Source: JAUWMI01 sp964454265
GTDB taxonomy: Bacteria > Sumerlaeota > Sumerlaeia > MWCT01 > JAUWMI01
DNA: 64,000 nt
NCBI GenBank assembly: GCA_964454265.1
Contig: CAYVXD010000004.1
Span: 1-64,000 of the forward strand
Direction: 5' to 3'
Below, piece by piece: positions 16,015 to 25,084 of this stretch. A program made the translations under genes and the position numbers. The notes beneath the pieces are model-generated. The model made no database searches. It was not told where the DNA came from and worked only from the letters and a program-made list of their open reading frames with translations. How positions within the stretch are numbered: position 1 is the stretch's first letter; each line of letters begins with the position of its first letter.

Positions 16015-16551
16015 TCAGAGGGTTTCAACGGTGATGAAATCATTCGTATGTACGCAAATGGAGGCAGCGATTTTAATAGCCTGTGTTGCAATCTCCTGGG
16101 CACTCAGCTTCGTAAACTGGGTAAGGGCTCGAGCAGCAGCCAGGGCATAACCTCCGCCCGAGCCAATCGCCGCGAGATTATCATCCGGCTCGATTACGTC
16201 GCCATTACCCGAAAGCACAAGAATGCTTTCCTTATTGGCCGCGACCAAGAGCGCCTCCAGACGACGGAGGTACTTATCGGTGCGCCAATCCTTTGCCAGC
16301 TCAACCGCGGCTCGCTCCAGATTCCCGCTATACTGTTCGAGCTTTGCCTCTAGCTTCTCAAAGAGTGCAAGGGCGTCTGCCGCTGCTCCTGCAAATCCTG
16401 CGATAATGGTATCATTGTATAGGCGTCGCACCTTTCGCGCTTTGCTCTTCAATATTTCCGACTGGTGAGACACCATTCCGTCACCAGCCACGGCAACCTG
16501 ATCGCCATGTTTTACCACAATTATGGTTGTTCCCTTTATGCTGGCGGGCAT
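16015..16551 (-). CDS. hslV: ATP-dependent protease proteolytic subunit HslV
   Basis: A 178-residue protein of the proteasome-like N-terminal nucleophile family. The opening KGTTIIVVKHGDQVAVAGDG predicts processing after Gly to expose Thr as nucleophile. The middle has ARKVRRLYNDTIIAGFAGAA and AAVELAKDWRTDKYLRRLEA, and the end has AIGSGGGYALAAARAL and ICVHTNDFITVETL, all typical HslV segments. It forms a double ring that degrades proteins unfolded by HslU. It follows topA by 159 bp in the conserved dprA-topA-hslV order, but hslU, normally next, is absent. After hslV comes a convergent SDR pseudogene and the glycan cluster. Confidence 0.95.
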   Translation of the reverse strand: MPASIKGTTIIVVKHGDQVAVAGDGMVSHQSEILKSKARKVRRLYNDTIIAGFAGAAADALALFEKLEAKLEQYSGNLERAAVELAKDWRTDKYLRRLEALLVAANKESILVLSGNGDVIEPDDNLAAIGSGGGYALAAARALTQFTKLSAQEIATQAIKIAASICVHTNDFITVETL

Positions 16552-16710
16552 CTTCTCTGCTTTCTCCTACGCAGGCACTCGGACTGAATCGCTATGGCGA
16601 CCGAGCCCCTGCTCTAGTTCTCAGTTAACATCAATTTTCTCAAGCATCGTGTTGTCAAATTGAAGAGGAAGATGTAATGGACGTAGCCTTTAGGCTCGCG
16701 CGACCCTCTG

Positions 16711-19044
16711 TCATTCGTCGGCCTGTATAATCTGAACAAAGTCGCACTCGGCGCGATAGCATTTTATAATGCGCCGATTATTTCGCTGCTTCTGAAGTAA
16801 AAAGGGATTGTGACACTTTGGGCATTCTTGGTTCACAGGCATCTCCCACAGGATAAACTTGCATTGGGGATAGCGGTTACAGGCGTAAAACGTCTTTCCC
16901 TTTTTTGACTGGCGCTCAATCAGCTCGCCAGAACAGTTGGGCACCGGGCAGGCAATGCCCAGGGTCAAAGGCTTAGAATTACGACACTTCGGGTAGCCCG
17001 GACACGCCAGGAAACGCCCTTTCTTGCCGACTTTGATGACCATCCGACGGCCACACTTCTCGCAAATCGTGTCGGTCTCTTCACTCTGGACAATCCGGAT
17101 TTCTCCATTCTTATCGCTGACGTATTCCTTTGTGTTACGGCACTCGGGGTAGTTTGGACACGCCAGAAATCGTCCCTTCTTTCCCCAGCGAATAATCATA
17201 TTCGCACCGCACTTTTCACATTTAATCTCCGTTGCTGTGAATTCCTGCTTGAGATTTCGCATAGAATAACGGGCTTCATCGAGGCGTTGTCTGAAGAGTC
17301 GGTAGAAATTCTGCAACAACTCGGCCCAGTTGACGTTCCCTTCCTCGACCTTGTCCAGCTGGTCTTCCATGATGGCTGTGAATTTAACATCCATCACCTC
17401 AGGAAAGCTCTTAATTAACATATCCGTGACCAGTGTGCCCAGCTCTGTGGGCTTGAATACACCCGAGTCTTGAAGGACGTATTCCTTGTCTTGAATTACG
17501 CTGACAATGCTGGAGTAAGTGGAGGGCCGGCCGATCCCCTGGCGCTCTAGTTCCTTGATTAGGGAGCTTTCAGTGAAACGCCGCGGCGGCTGTGTGAAGT
17601 TTTGCTTTGGATCGAGGCCAATGAGGCGCAGCTGTTCGCCCTCCGCCACTGGTGGAAGGCGTCTTTTCTCCTCCTTTTCGGACGACTCCGCTAACGCCTG
17701 CTCATCTGTTCCCTCTTCGTAGAGCCTAAGGAATCCCGGGAATTCGAGAACCTGTCCCGTCGTCGAGAAGATGTACTTATTCTTTACCTCAACGTCAACC
17801 TTCGTCTGATCATATACCGCAGAGCACATTTGAGATGCCACGAACCGGTTCCAGATCAGATGATAGAGGCGATAAAGATCCTTATTGAGATGCGACTTCA
17901 CTACCTCAGGAGGCAAGTCCATAGAAGCTGGCCGAATAGCCTCGTGGGCATCCTGCGCAGATCTTTTGTTTCTGTAGATATTTGGCGCCTTGGGTAAATA
18001 TTCTGTGGAGTACGTCTTTTCAATGTATGCCCTGACGTGTTTGAGTGCCTCCTCAGACACCCGCATCGAGTCGGTACGCATGTAGGTAATGAGCCCAACA
18101 GCCCCCAGGTCCCCGAGTTCTACTCCTTCATAGAGCCGCTGGGCCAGGAGCATTGTCTTTTTGGAAGAGAAGCGAAGCTTGCGTGCGGCCTCCTGTTGAA
18201 GTGTGCTGGTGATAAATGGGGGTGTAGGATTACGCTTTACCTTTTTCCGCTCTACCTCAGTAACGACAAATGGCTCACTCTCTATATCGCGAACGATCGC
18301 CTGAGCCTTTGCGTCCGTGGCAATGTTCGCTTTCTTCTTGTCAATCGTAGTAAGACGCAGATTGAATTGTGGAGGTTGTGCCGCTTCAACCAGGGCGTCA
18401 ATTGACCAGTATTCTTGCGGAACAAAGGTGGAGATCTTCCGCTCGCGATCGCAAATGAGCCGGACAGCAACTGATTGAACCCTACCCGCGCTCAAACCCC
18501 TGCGGACATTTTTCCAAAGCAGGGGACTTATTTGGTAGCCAACCAACCGATCGAGCACGCGTCGGGCTTGCTGTGCCTCGAAGAGATCGCGGTTCAGGGA
18601 TCCAGGGTTCTCAATTGCTCTAAGGACAGAGGCTTTAGTAATTTCATGAAAAATGGCACGGTAAATATTCTGATCCTTGTTTTTGAGCTCTCCTGCGATA
18701 TGCCATGCGATTGCTTCCCCCTCACGATCTGGATCCGGGGCCAGGTAGATCTTGCTCGCTTTGCGGGCCGCTTGGATGATATGAGCGATGATCTTTTCTT
18801 TGTTCTTAATAATCTCGTACTGAGGCTCAAATCCGTGCTCGATATCAACGCCAAGTCGGCTCGTGGGAAGATCCTTGATATGACCAATCGAGGCCTTAAC
18901 GATAAAGTCGCTACCAAGGTACTTCTTGATCGTGCTAGCCTTTGCGGGCGACTCGACAATCACCAGCGATTTTTTTCTGTTTCGCACAGGCGTACGGGTA
19001 GTGCTGTTCTTTGTTTTTGCTCTTTTTTTAGTGTCTTGTTTCAT
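16711..19044 (-). CDS. topA: DNA topoisomerase I (type IA)
   Basis: A 777-residue enzyme that relaxes negative supercoils. The Toprim domain has the catalytic Glu in VIVESPAKA (Glu31) and the metal-binding DPDREGE (104-110). The active-site Tyr321 is in LITYMRTDS. The C-terminal third has four zinc ribbons: CEKCGANMIIRWGKKGRFLA with CPNYPEC, CEKCGRRMVIKVGKKGRFLA with CPGYPKC, CPVPNCSGEL with CNRYPQC, and a last one with CPKC and CYRAEC. The length and the four ribbons are within the family's range. The gene is 75 bp downstream of dprA and probably in the same operon. The basic N-terminal extension of about 25 residues is not conserved in the family. Confidence 0.97.
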   Translation of the reverse strand: MKQDTKKRAKTKNSTTRTPVRNRKKSLVIVESPAKASTIKKYLGSDFIVKASIGHIKDLPTSRLGVDIEHGFEPQYEIIKNKEKIIAHIIQAARKASKIYLAPDPDREGEAIAWHIAGELKNKDQNIYRAIFHEITKASVLRAIENPGSLNRDLFEAQQARRVLDRLVGYQISPLLWKNVRRGLSAGRVQSVAVRLICDRERKISTFVPQEYWSIDALVEAAQPPQFNLRLTTIDKKKANIATDAKAQAIVRDIESEPFVVTEVERKKVKRNPTPPFITSTLQQEAARKLRFSSKKTMLLAQRLYEGVELGDLGAVGLITYMRTDSMRVSEEALKHVRAYIEKTYSTEYLPKAPNIYRNKRSAQDAHEAIRPASMDLPPEVVKSHLNKDLYRLYHLIWNRFVASQMCSAVYDQTKVDVEVKNKYIFSTTGQVLEFPGFLRLYEEGTDEQALAESSEKEEKRRLPPVAEGEQLRLIGLDPKQNFTQPPRRFTESSLIKELERQGIGRPSTYSSIVSVIQDKEYVLQDSGVFKPTELGTLVTDMLIKSFPEVMDVKFTAIMEDQLDKVEEGNVNWAELLQNFYRLFRQRLDEARYSMRNLKQEFTATEIKCEKCGANMIIRWGKKGRFLACPNYPECRNTKEYVSDKNGEIRIVQSEETDTICEKCGRRMVIKVGKKGRFLACPGYPKCRNSKPLTLGIACPVPNCSGELIERQSKKGKTFYACNRYPQCKFILWEMPVNQECPKCHNPFLLQKQRNNRRIIKCYRAECDFVQIIQADE

Positions 19045-19119
19045 GCCAGAGATTTTTCGTCCCCCTCGAAAGCAAGTATATAGCAGAATTCGTAAAAATC
19101 CAAATTTTTACACGCTATT

Positions 19120-20253
19120 TCATACTTTTGCCGTGAAGACCTTTCCCGGCAACTGACGAACCAGCCCCTGCATTTCCAGCTTTAGCAAAATTGTAGACAG
19201 CAAGCCTACTCGTTGTCTCTGCGGTACCCTATCGTAGAGAAGCAAGAGACTTTCGAACGAGAGCGGTTCGCCTTGGATGAGCGAGTAGACGTAGCGCTCC
19301 TCCACTGACAGGCGTGTTTCCGGCTTGGCTTCTATGCGCGCCTCAGGCTCTTCCTCCTTGAGCAGACCCCTCAGAAGAAAATGCAAGTCTTCCAGAATGT
19401 CGTCACCCGACTGAACAAGCTTTGCTCCGGCCTGGATCAGTGCGTTTGTGCCCTGGCTGTTGCGCCGTGTAATATCGCCAGGGACAGCGTAGACCGCGCG
19501 ATTCTCCTCCAGCGCACATTGTGCCGTGATCAGAGCACCGCTCTTGCGTGATGCTTCGACAATCAGCGTCCCCAAACTGAGACTGGCAATCACCGCATTA
19601 CGTTCGGGAAAGTTGCCTTTGTTCGGCAGGGTCTCCATAGGATAAGTCGAAATAACCGCCCCATGCTCGGTTATAGCGTTCATCAGTCGGCGATTTTCCG
19701 CCGGGTAGCAACGGGCCAAGCCATTACCTAAAACGGCGATGGTTCGCGCCCCGTTTTCCAGCGCTGCCTCATGGGCAATCCCATCAATGCCTTTAGCCAT
19801 GCCACTGACAATGATAAAGCCCACTTCAGCCAGCCGTTTGCAAATGTCCTTGCACACACTTTTCCCGTACTGTGTGTTAATCCGTGAGCCAACTACCGAA
19901 ATCGCAAAACGATCCTGATGATTAAGTGTCCCTTTAACATAAAGCAGCGGTGGCGGCAAAGAACCATTCTTGAGGTTCATGGGGTAGTGATCGTCAGAAT
20001 AGCAGACGAGCTGCACACCATGCTCTTCGATCAGCTCGAGCTCGTGCTCGAGATGCACGGAGCCCTCATGCTTAACTATATTGCGGGCAGTAATCTCATC
20101 TATACCCGGAACAGCTACCAGCTCTTCGTACCTGGTTTGGAGCACCTGCTGAGGAGTCCCTAATTGTTCAATCAGCGCGAACAACCGCCTTGGGGTCATA
20201 CCCGGCACGGAGCTTAATGTTAACCATGCAATCTGACTGCTGCTATGGGCCAT
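19120..20253 (-). CDS. dprA: DNA-processing protein DprA (Smf)
   Basis: About 377 residues from the ATG at 20253, preceded by an AGGGGAGAGG stretch. An earlier in-frame start at 20346 adds 31 unconserved, Cys/Ser-rich residues and is less likely. It contains an N-terminal helix-hairpin-helix/SAM-like part (PGMTPRRLFALIEQLG). The Rossmann-like DprA core follows with ISVVGSRINTQYGKSV, VSGMAKGIDGIAHEAAL, TIAVLGNGLARCYP and GALITAQCALEENRAVYAVP. A C-terminal winged-helix part (YVYSLIQGEPLSFESLLLL) ends the protein. It loads RecA onto incoming single-stranded DNA in transformation. Pilus genes lie just upstream, so natural competence is possible, but no comEA/comEC is in the window. Confidence 0.95.
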   Translation of the reverse strand: MAHSSSQIAWLTLSSVPGMTPRRLFALIEQLGTPQQVLQTRYEELVAVPGIDEITARNIVKHEGSVHLEHELELIEEHGVQLVCYSDDHYPMNLKNGSLPPPLLYVKGTLNHQDRFAISVVGSRINTQYGKSVCKDICKRLAEVGFIIVSGMAKGIDGIAHEAALENGARTIAVLGNGLARCYPAENRRLMNAITEHGAVISTYPMETLPNKGNFPERNAVIASLSLGTLIVEASRKSGALITAQCALEENRAVYAVPGDITRRNSQGTNALIQAGAKLVQSGDDILEDLHFLLRGLLKEEEPEARIEAKPETRLSVEERYVYSLIQGEPLSFESLLLLYDRVPQRQRVGLLSTILLKLEMQGLVRQLPGKVFTAKV

Positions 20254-20661
20254 CGGCGTTGAACAACCTCTCCCCTGGCATCCCAGACCCGAGCTACTCG
20301 AGCAGCCGTTTCCGTCCAGTTGTTGCATAAAGATACTAGGCGCCACGCATTAACTAATGCTCACCGGCCTGGCGTGCTTCTTATCAGGCGCTGCCGAACC
20401 ATCTTCTTATATTCCAAGGCTGACCCTGCATGATGAGGTCAGCAAACAAAAAAGCGTCCTGTCCTCCAAAGGAACCGGATATATCTCGTCAGATACAGGA
20501 GAGGAGCTATTTGCTATTAGGACGGGAACACGCAAATTCACAAAATACCTTGTAGTATGAAAAAGCGAAGTCAGGGCAGCATGCCTAAAATCTTTTTCCG
20601 ATCCGAATTAGCTCGATCTCAGCTCGCGAGAAAGCTCGCCTTTCTCCCCAGGAGAATTGTC
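20254..20661. other. Intergenic region, no gene seen
   Basis: About 400 bp between dprA and the unknown membrane protein gene. A plus-strand open frame at 20357-20560 has no family features or ribosome binding site and I do not call it. The dprA-topA-hslV promoter should lie here. No repeat family member was noticed. Confidence 0.4.
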
Positions 20662-21687
20662 CTAAAGCGCCTTGAATACCTCGGATTTGATCCGCTGTTG
20701 TGAATCCTTGTTTGAAGAGCGTAAAAAGACCAGCATATTCATCTTGCAAAATACGGTCGTCAGGTACGGGGTCCCGGTTGGGTCATTTTTTCCCTCCGGG
20801 GGGAGAAGTCCGATCCACTTCTGGTACTTGGCAAGGACATTCTCAGCGTCTCCAGGCATCTGGAACAGGAATATGTGGGCTTGTATTGACTCATTTCTGA
20901 TCCTGAATGTACGAAATTCGAACTCCTTGCTGCTCATCAGGTCGTTCTTAATGTTGAGGGCAGTACTGCTATAGATCATTTCCACAATTTCTTTACGACT
21001 ATACTGGCCTGTTGTTCCTCTCCCAATGCCCGGAATTTCTTCCTCGTCCAATTTGAAGTCCTCAATGCGCTCGTAAGGGATATTACTATTGATATGTTCT
21101 CGGTAGAAATCCATGAATGCGTAGTAAGGGCCTTTGGTATATTTATAGTTCTTCAGATCGTGATAATCATAGATGCCGAGTGTCGGGATGCCCCAGATGA
21201 CAAACAAAACGCCAATGGCTATTAGTACGAGCCTCGTATAAATACTTCTAGCAGCGGCCACTGCAAAGGTGACTAGTTTCTTCTGGAAGTCTGACATTGC
21301 ATACTGGAAGCCACTGACGGTCCCCAGCTTCTCCTTCTTTTCTTCCAGATAACCGATGGTTTCATTCAGCAGGAGGTATGACTCGTGCCATTCAATTTCG
21401 ATCTTCTTGATCTCGGCAATGCTTAGCTTGTTGATGTGTCGCAAGGTGATGCACCGCGAGACGATACTCAAGACATTCTGGCCGATATTTTGATCATGCG
21501 TGAGTACTTCCATGAAGACGTCGTGCAGCATAGCGATGTTGCTCTTATTTTCGAGGAACGTGGCTTCTTTGTCAGGGGTGACGTCGGTTCCTTTGACGCC
21601 GATGGCAAAGAAGTCGTGGAATTTCCGCCAGGTCGCAGCGAGGTTTCTGCAATCCTCAAGCTGTTTCTCTAACTTCAGGTCAATCAT
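20662..21687 (-). CDS. Uncharacterised single-pass membrane protein downstream of pilC
   Basis: A 341-residue protein that I do not recognise. Residues 1-150 are charged and helical with no signal peptide. A single membrane segment lies at about 152-172 (TRLVLIAIGVLFVIWGIPTL). Residues 173-341 are a mixed alpha/beta domain containing EDFKLDEEEIPGIGRGT and IQAHIFLFQMPGDAENVLAKY, ending in VFCKMNMLVFLRSSNKD. The topology suggests an inside N-terminal helical domain and an outside C-terminal domain. It is on the same strand as pilBC, 176 bp after pilC, so it could be a pilus- or competence-linked accessory protein, but the link is only positional. The frame is long and its codon use resembles its neighbours, so it is a real gene. 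Confidence 0.7.
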   Translation of the reverse strand: MIDLKLEKQLEDCRNLAATWRKFHDFFAIGVKGTDVTPDKEATFLENKSNIAMLHDVFMEVLTHDQNIGQNVLSIVSRCITLRHINKLSIAEIKKIEIEWHESYLLLNETIGYLEEKKEKLGTVSGFQYAMSDFQKKLVTFAVAAARSIYTRLVLIAIGVLFVIWGIPTLGIYDYHDLKNYKYTKGPYYAFMDFYREHINSNIPYERIEDFKLDEEEIPGIGRGTTGQYSRKEIVEMIYSSTALNIKNDLMSSKEFEFRTFRIRNESIQAHIFLFQMPGDAENVLAKYQKWIGLLPPEGKNDPTGTPYLTTVFCKMNMLVFLRSSNKDSQQRIKSEVFKAL

Positions 21688-21863
21688 AGCTTCTTAGAGG
21701 AACGCCAGTTTGCGAAAAAGCACCGCACATGTTGTGTTTCTCAAGGTGCGCACACGCCATACTTTGCTCGACGCACTCTGTTGACAAGAGCGTCCCGCAT
21801 ATCCTTGCAATACTTGGCCTGCTTAACACGCAGGGTCTTCACCTAATGGGATGCTGGCCTGTG

Positions 21864-23081
21864 CTAGTGGGACACCATTTCCACCATTTTGAACAAGGGC
21901 ATGAACATTGAGATGACGATGAATCCAACAACCACCCCAAGAAACACAATCAGGAGAGGTTCTATCATGGACGTAAGGCCAGCCACTGACGCATTAACCT
22001 GATCTTCGTAAAAATCGGCAATCTTTGTCAACATACTTTCTAACGCGCCTGTCCGTTCGCCAACGTCAATCATGCGCGTTACCATGGGTGGAAACACCTG
22101 CGAGTCAACTAAAGGCTTCGTGATACTTTCCCCACCCTGAATACTCGTTCGAGTCCGATACAGGGCCTCTTCAATCACAGCGTTGCCCGAAGTCTTCGCG
22201 ACGATTTCAAGTGCATAGAGAATATTTACGCCTGCCCGGATAAGGGTGCCCAGCGTACGGGTGAATTTGGCAATAGCTGCCTTGAGTATCAGCGGTCCAA
22301 ATATTGGAATCTTTAATTTGACTGCATCAATTTTCGCGCGACCTGTCTTGGTTTTCCCCCATTGCCACAGCCCTATGCAGCAACCTCCGAGAATCAGCCC
22401 TACTACTAGCCAGTTCTCCTTGACCAACTTGCTTAATCCGACGGTAATTCGCGTCGGGAGCGGAAGCTCTCCACCGAGATCTACGAAAATGTTCTCGAAC
22501 ACAGGGACAACTTTGACCAGCAAGAAGGTAGTTATGAGCAGAGCAACACTGGAGACCACCGCTGGATACATAGTCGCCGACTTAATCTTGCGTTGGATCG
22601 AAACCAGTTTCTCTAAGTAAAGGGCCACCTGATCCAAAATAGTATCCAGCATGCCGCTCGCTTCTCCCGCTTTTATCATACTGATAAAGAAGGGGCTGAA
22701 AACCTTTGGGTGCTTTTGAATGGCTTCGGTCAATGACGAGCCGCCCTCGATATCCCGTTCAATCTCCCGCAGGATATCTCTGAACACCTTCTTTTCCACC
22801 TGTTCGGCAAGGATGTCAATTACCTCAATCAAGGGAAGGCCTGCGCGAATCATGGTTGCCATCTGTCGGCTGAAAATGACGAGGTCGTCAAGCTTTACCC
22901 GACCGCGGCGCCCAGCTTTCTTGCGCGCGACCTGTGCCCCAGCGCTCGCTTGTTGGATAGTCGTGGGTATTAGGCCTTGGTCGCGAAGCATCTTGACCAC
23001 CGCCGACTGAGTCGAGGCTTCAGTTGAACCGGTGACTGTTTTCCCCTGAGGACTTCGGGCAACATACTGATAGAATGGCAT
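21864..23081 (-). CDS. pilC: Type IV pilus/type II secretion inner membrane platform protein (PilC/GspF)
   Basis: A 405-residue protein with two T2SSF domains, each about 120 residues: first LVIFSRQMATMIRAGLPLIE with SLTEAIQKHPKVFSPFF, second FTRTLGTLIRAGVNILYALE with GESITKPLVDSQVFPPMVTR. Three membrane segments are present, near 173-193, 225-243 and at the C-terminus (LLIVFLGVVVGFIVISMFM). It anchors the PilB ATPase in the inner membrane. The gene begins 24 bp after the pilB stop in the same direction, a tight pilB-pilC pair. No pilT, pilMNOPQ or pilin gene is in the window. A second PilC-like gene lies at 50996-52102. Confidence 0.9.
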   Translation of the reverse strand: MPFYQYVARSPQGKTVTGSTEASTQSAVVKMLRDQGLIPTTIQQASAGAQVARKKAGRRGRVKLDDLVIFSRQMATMIRAGLPLIEVIDILAEQVEKKVFRDILREIERDIEGGSSLTEAIQKHPKVFSPFFISMIKAGEASGMLDTILDQVALYLEKLVSIQRKIKSATMYPAVVSSVALLITTFLLVKVVPVFENIFVDLGGELPLPTRITVGLSKLVKENWLVVGLILGGCCIGLWQWGKTKTGRAKIDAVKLKIPIFGPLILKAAIAKFTRTLGTLIRAGVNILYALEIVAKTSGNAVIEEALYRTRTSIQGGESITKPLVDSQVFPPMVTRMIDVGERTGALESMLTKIADFYEDQVNASVAGLTSMIEPLLIVFLGVVVGFIVISMFMPLFKMVEMVSH

Positions 23082-23105
23082 CGGATCCTCCTGTCAACGT
23101 TAAAC

Positions 23106-24815
23106 TTAATCCGCAACAGTAGTAGCGAGAACTTCTTCTGGCGTCGTTAGGCCTTCAAGCACCTTTTTCGTGCCGGATTGACGTAATGTTTCCATACCCT
23201 CTTCTATCGCCACTTTCTTTATATTGGTAGAAGAGATACCTTCGATTATCAGGTCACGCATTCTATCTGAGACCAACATTACCTCATAGAGTGCGATGCG
23301 GCCTTTGTAGCCGGTCATGCGGCACCGGTCGCATCCGATCCCCTTATATATCTTGATCTCTTTGGAGTCCTGAACGTTCAGGACCGCCATGAGATCTGGG
23401 GAGAGATTATAGACCTCTTTGCAGTTTTCACAAATGCGTCGCACCAGGCGCTGAGCTACTACTATATTGATTGATGCCGTGACCAGAAATGGCTCGACCC
23501 CCATGTTTGTCAGGCGGTTGATACTGCTGGGAGCATCGTTGGTGTGGAGCGTACTGAGCACCAGATGGCCTGTGAGTGCGGCCTTGACTGCAATTTCCGC
23601 GGTTTCGAGATCCCGAACCTCGCCAACCATGATAATGTCCGGATCCTGACGAAGGAAAGAGCGGAGTCCTTCGGCAAAAGTCAGGCCGATTTCAGGCTTT
23701 GCCTGAACTTGATTGATCCCTTTTAGCTGATATTCAATTGGATCTTCAATGGTAATGATGTTCTTGCGCGGATCGTTGATGGTACTAAGAGCAGAATAGA
23801 GGGTAGTTGATTTTCCGCTTCCTGTTGGCCCGGTGACCAGCATCATTCCCCATGGCTGCCGGATTTGCGCTTCAAACTTCTTCAAAGCATCTGGCTCAAA
23901 TCCCAGCTCAGAAAGGCCTAGCATCAAGATGCTCTGGTCCAGAATACGCATAACCACTTTCTCTCCGAACGCGGTCGGGCAGACTGACACCCGGAAATCG
24001 ATCGGCCGATTCTGTATCCGTACCTTAAAGCGTCCGTCCTGTGGAAGGCGCCGCTCAGCAATGTCCAGCTCCGAAAGTATTTTAATGCGCGAGATAATTG
24101 CGTTCTGGAACTTTTTTGGAGGCGGTGTCATTTCCTGGAGCACGCCATCAATCCGGTAGCGTAACCGAAGGCTCTTTTCGTAGGGCTCGACGTGAATATC
24201 ACTTGCCTTGGCCTTAATGGCTTCTGAAATGATCAGATTTACCAGCTGGATTACCGGCGCATCATTGACCGTCACCGCCAGGTCGGTATCATCTTCTGCT
24301 TCTGCCTCCTCGTCTTCTTTGATAACCTCCATCTCCTGGTCGGTAATATCCTTCAGCATCTCCTCGAAGTTGTCCTCTTCGCGGGAATAATAGCGACTAA
24401 TTGCTTCGGCGATGTCGGATTCAAAACTGATTACCGGAATGATTTGACATTTCGTGAGGAGCCGAAGTTCATCGAGCAGGTAGATGTTTGATGGGTCCGA
24501 GAGGGCGATAGTCAGCGTGTCGCCTGTCTTATCAACCGGGACAATTTTATATTTCCTGACAATTGACTCCGGGATGCTCTCAAGTACCTGGCGGTCAATT
24601 TCATAGTGTGAGAGCGTAATAAAAGGAACGTTTAGCTGCTTGCCAAGTGCTGCAGCCATCTCCCATTCTGAGGCTAAACCGAGCTCCACCAGAATGTGGC
24701 CCAAACTGATGCCGCTTTTCTCTTGTTTTTCAAGTGCGGCCTCGAGATCTTCCGGCGTGATGATCCGATCCTTCACCAGCATCTCGCCCAGTTTGCGTTC
24801 CATCGCTGTCGGCAT
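23106..24815 (-). CDS. pilB: Type IV pilus assembly ATPase (PilB/GspE)
   Basis: About 569 residues from the ATG at 24815, which has GGAG eight bases upstream; an earlier start adds 16 unconserved residues. An N-terminal MshEN/GspE-N domain (ERKLGEMLVKDRIITPEDLE, SLGHILVELGLASEWEMAAA) is of a type that binds c-di-GMP in some homologues. The ATPase core has Walker A GPTGSGKSTTLYS, the Asp box, Walker B region DPDIIMVGEVRDLET, the His box GHLVLSTLHTNDAPSSINRL, and a tetracysteine zinc site (CENC and CDRC). It drives pilin polymerisation or pseudopilus assembly. An acidic linker near 160-190 (KEDEEAEAEDDTD) joins the two parts. Confidence 0.92.
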   Translation of the reverse strand: MPTAMERKLGEMLVKDRIITPEDLEAALEKQEKSGISLGHILVELGLASEWEMAAALGKQLNVPFITLSHYEIDRQVLESIPESIVRKYKIVPVDKTGDTLTIALSDPSNIYLLDELRLLTKCQIIPVISFESDIAEAISRYYSREEDNFEEMLKDITDQEMEVIKEDEEAEAEDDTDLAVTVNDAPVIQLVNLIISEAIKAKASDIHVEPYEKSLRLRYRIDGVLQEMTPPPKKFQNAIISRIKILSELDIAERRLPQDGRFKVRIQNRPIDFRVSVCPTAFGEKVVMRILDQSILMLGLSELGFEPDALKKFEAQIRQPWGMMLVTGPTGSGKSTTLYSALSTINDPRKNIITIEDPIEYQLKGINQVQAKPEIGLTFAEGLRSFLRQDPDIIMVGEVRDLETAEIAVKAALTGHLVLSTLHTNDAPSSINRLTNMGVEPFLVTASINIVVAQRLVRRICENCKEVYNLSPDLMAVLNVQDSKEIKIYKGIGCDRCRMTGYKGRIALYEVMLVSDRMRDLIIEGISSTNIKKVAIEEGMETLRQSGTKKVLEGLTTPEEVLATTVAD

Positions 24816-25084
24816 CACAACAACTCCAACAAGAAATTGAGCATCAGCCAGAGAATTAGACAATTTATCTATAATACAGGTATATTAGATATTGCAGTTT
24901 TGCTCGGGTGTCAATTCAAAAGATGGCAACAAAATATTCCATCTTCACGCTATGGTCTATCACTGCCTTCAACAGCGATCTTCTCATTTCCTTAGGGTTA
25001 CGACCAGAAACCTAACACCAGACATGAAGTTAATCGCCAGGATCTGCCTTTCGCAAAGGCTTTGGTCCTTATGGCCCGAGGTGC

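Noticed and set aside
20357..20560. Plus-strand open frame of 67 codons before the dprA start
   Set aside because: No ribosome binding site and no recognisable motif; it lies in the expected dprA promoter region.
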